Below, piece by piece: positions 5,085 through 5,796 of a stretch of 5,796 nucleotides of DNA. Made by a program: the position numbers and the translations under genes. The notes beneath the pieces were generated by a model, which searched no databases, was not told the DNA's origin, and worked only from the letters and a program-made list of their open reading frames with translations. Numbering within the stretch: position 1 is the first letter of the stretch; each line of letters opens with the position of its first letter. The stretch is from positions 1 through 5,796 of the forward strand of contig JAERMN010000228.1 in NCBI GenBank assembly GCA_016844625.1, given 5' to 3'. Source of the stretch: Deltaproteobacteria bacterium. Its GTDB lineage: Bacteria > Desulfobacterota > Binatia > UBA9968.

Positions 5085-5796
5085 CTAGAACTCAAAGGCA
5101 ACTTCGAGTTTGGCATCCGGCGATGCCAGGTGGACGCACACCACGTCTTTGGTCTGAAGGGGGTAAGGCTTGGTTGTGGTCTCGTAGACTTCGGGCGGCA
5201 GCATCGTGAGTTCCACGCCATCTTCCGAGAGCTTGGCGCAAGCGTTGCCGTTCGCGATGTTGACGAACTCCTTGCTCGCGTCGAGCGCCAGTTCGTCCGT
5301 CGTGCTGATGTTTTCATCCAACATCGTCGATGCCATTTGCAGCATGAGCTTTGGCGGCACCGATAAGAGACAGTTGAACTCGACGTTTTCGCGGGCGATT
5401 TTCTGCGAGATGACCCAACGAAAGAGCCGTACTTTATCTTTGCCGGTTTCGCACTGTTCGACCTTGATATCCTGTTGCCCGAAGTCGTTAAACATCATCA
5501 CCATCAGATCGGTGAACGTCTGGACGATCTCTTTGTTGGCGATGGCGTTGAAGGCGTCATCGAGTTGAGAAGAAAGCTTTTCTTCTTCTTTTTTAAATTC
5601 TTTTAGTTCCCGGTCTAATATCTCCGCGCTGAGATATCCTTTTACCATCAAGGCTTCACCGAGCATAAGTCTATGGCTGGCTTGCAGGTGAAGCAACTCG
5701 TCGACGTGAGATTGATTTAGAAAACCCAGGGATAGCGCCAATTCGCCGAAACGTTTGTCGTTATTCGCCTGGCGCGATAACATCAGTTTGACTTGG
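5085..5796 (-). CDS. CheX-like chemotaxis phosphatase domain protein with N-terminal MshEN-like repeats (runs off the right edge)
   Basis: The frame is open from the right edge to the stop at 5085-5087. Counting from the ATG at 5783, two related motifs open the protein: RFGELALSLGFLNQSHVDELLHLQ split over 11-34 and LGEALMVKGYLSAEILDREL at 41-60. They resemble MshEN/T2SSE N-terminal repeats, some of which bind cyclic di-GMP. A charged helix (60-75) leads to a CheX-type domain of about 150 residues with the phosphatase signature E-x2-N and following GN: Glu172, Asn175 and GNA at 179-181 in KEFVNIANGNA. In the family this pair removes phosphate from CheY. The ATG at 5783 lacks a ribosome binding site and the frame continues upstream as QVKL to the edge, so the true start is probably outside and more N-terminal repeat may exist. 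The actual target (CheY, another response regulator or pilus machinery) is unknown. Confidence 0.8.
   Translation of the reverse strand, partial: QVKLMLSRQANNDKRFGELALSLGFLNQSHVDELLHLQASHRLMLGEALMVKGYLSAEILDRELKEFKKEEEKLSSQLDDAFNAIANKEIVQTFTDLMVMMFNDFGQQDIKVEQCETGKDKVRLFRWVISQKIARENVEFNCLLSVPPKLMLQMASTMLDENISTTDELALDASKEFVNIANGNACAKLSEDGVELTMLPPEVYETTTKPYPLQTKDVVCVHLASPDAKLEVAFEF

Overview
The window is a chromosomal stretch of about 57% G+C (estimated by eye) from a Gram-negative bacterium, most plausibly an uncultured deltaproteobacterium-like lineage (Desulfobacterota, Binatota or Tectomicrobia type). This placement is an inference. It rests on a Pcm with an apparent export signal, a GcvH-like protein outside any glycine-cleavage operon, and a CheX-type protein with MshEN-like repeats. 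No marker in the window fixes the taxon.

Layout from left to right. (1) 1-870, minus: the N-terminal 290 codons of a type I restriction-modification methyltransferase (hsdM), cut by the left edge just before its expected NPPF catalytic motif. (2) 871-1336: a gene-poor gap with one 29-codon minus-strand ORF that has an unusually good ribosome binding site, and a promoter with an overlapping palindrome facing right. (3) 1352-2477, plus: a GcvH-family protein overlapping by 38 bp with a protein-L-isoaspartate methyltransferase gene (pcm). (4) 2425-2790, minus: an ftsB/divIC-type cell-division gene whose 3' end overlaps that of pcm. (5) 2859-4145, plus: enolase, divergent from ftsB across a 68-bp gap that holds a good promoter. 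(6) 4147-4863, plus: endonuclease III (nth), starting right at the eno stop. (7) 4864-5084: a gap between convergent genes carrying a cluster of perfect hairpins with alternative pairings. (8) 5085-5796, minus: a CheX-like protein with N-terminal MshEN-like repeats, whose true start probably lies beyond the right edge.

Most of the window is housekeeping: glycolysis (eno), base-excision repair (nth), protein repair (pcm) and divisome assembly (ftsB). Four observations stand out. The GcvH-like protein keeps the fold signatures but has serine where the lipoyl-lysine belongs, so it should not be able to carry lipoate. Its promoter has a 20-bp near-perfect dyad over the -35 box. Its gene is fused by overlap to a pcm that appears to encode an exported enzyme. 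The intergenic hairpin cluster has arms that could pair in mutually exclusive ways. I saw no complete novel system such as a defence island, CRISPR array or mobile element with its own genes. The lysine-less GcvH/pcm pair is the best candidate for undescribed biology.
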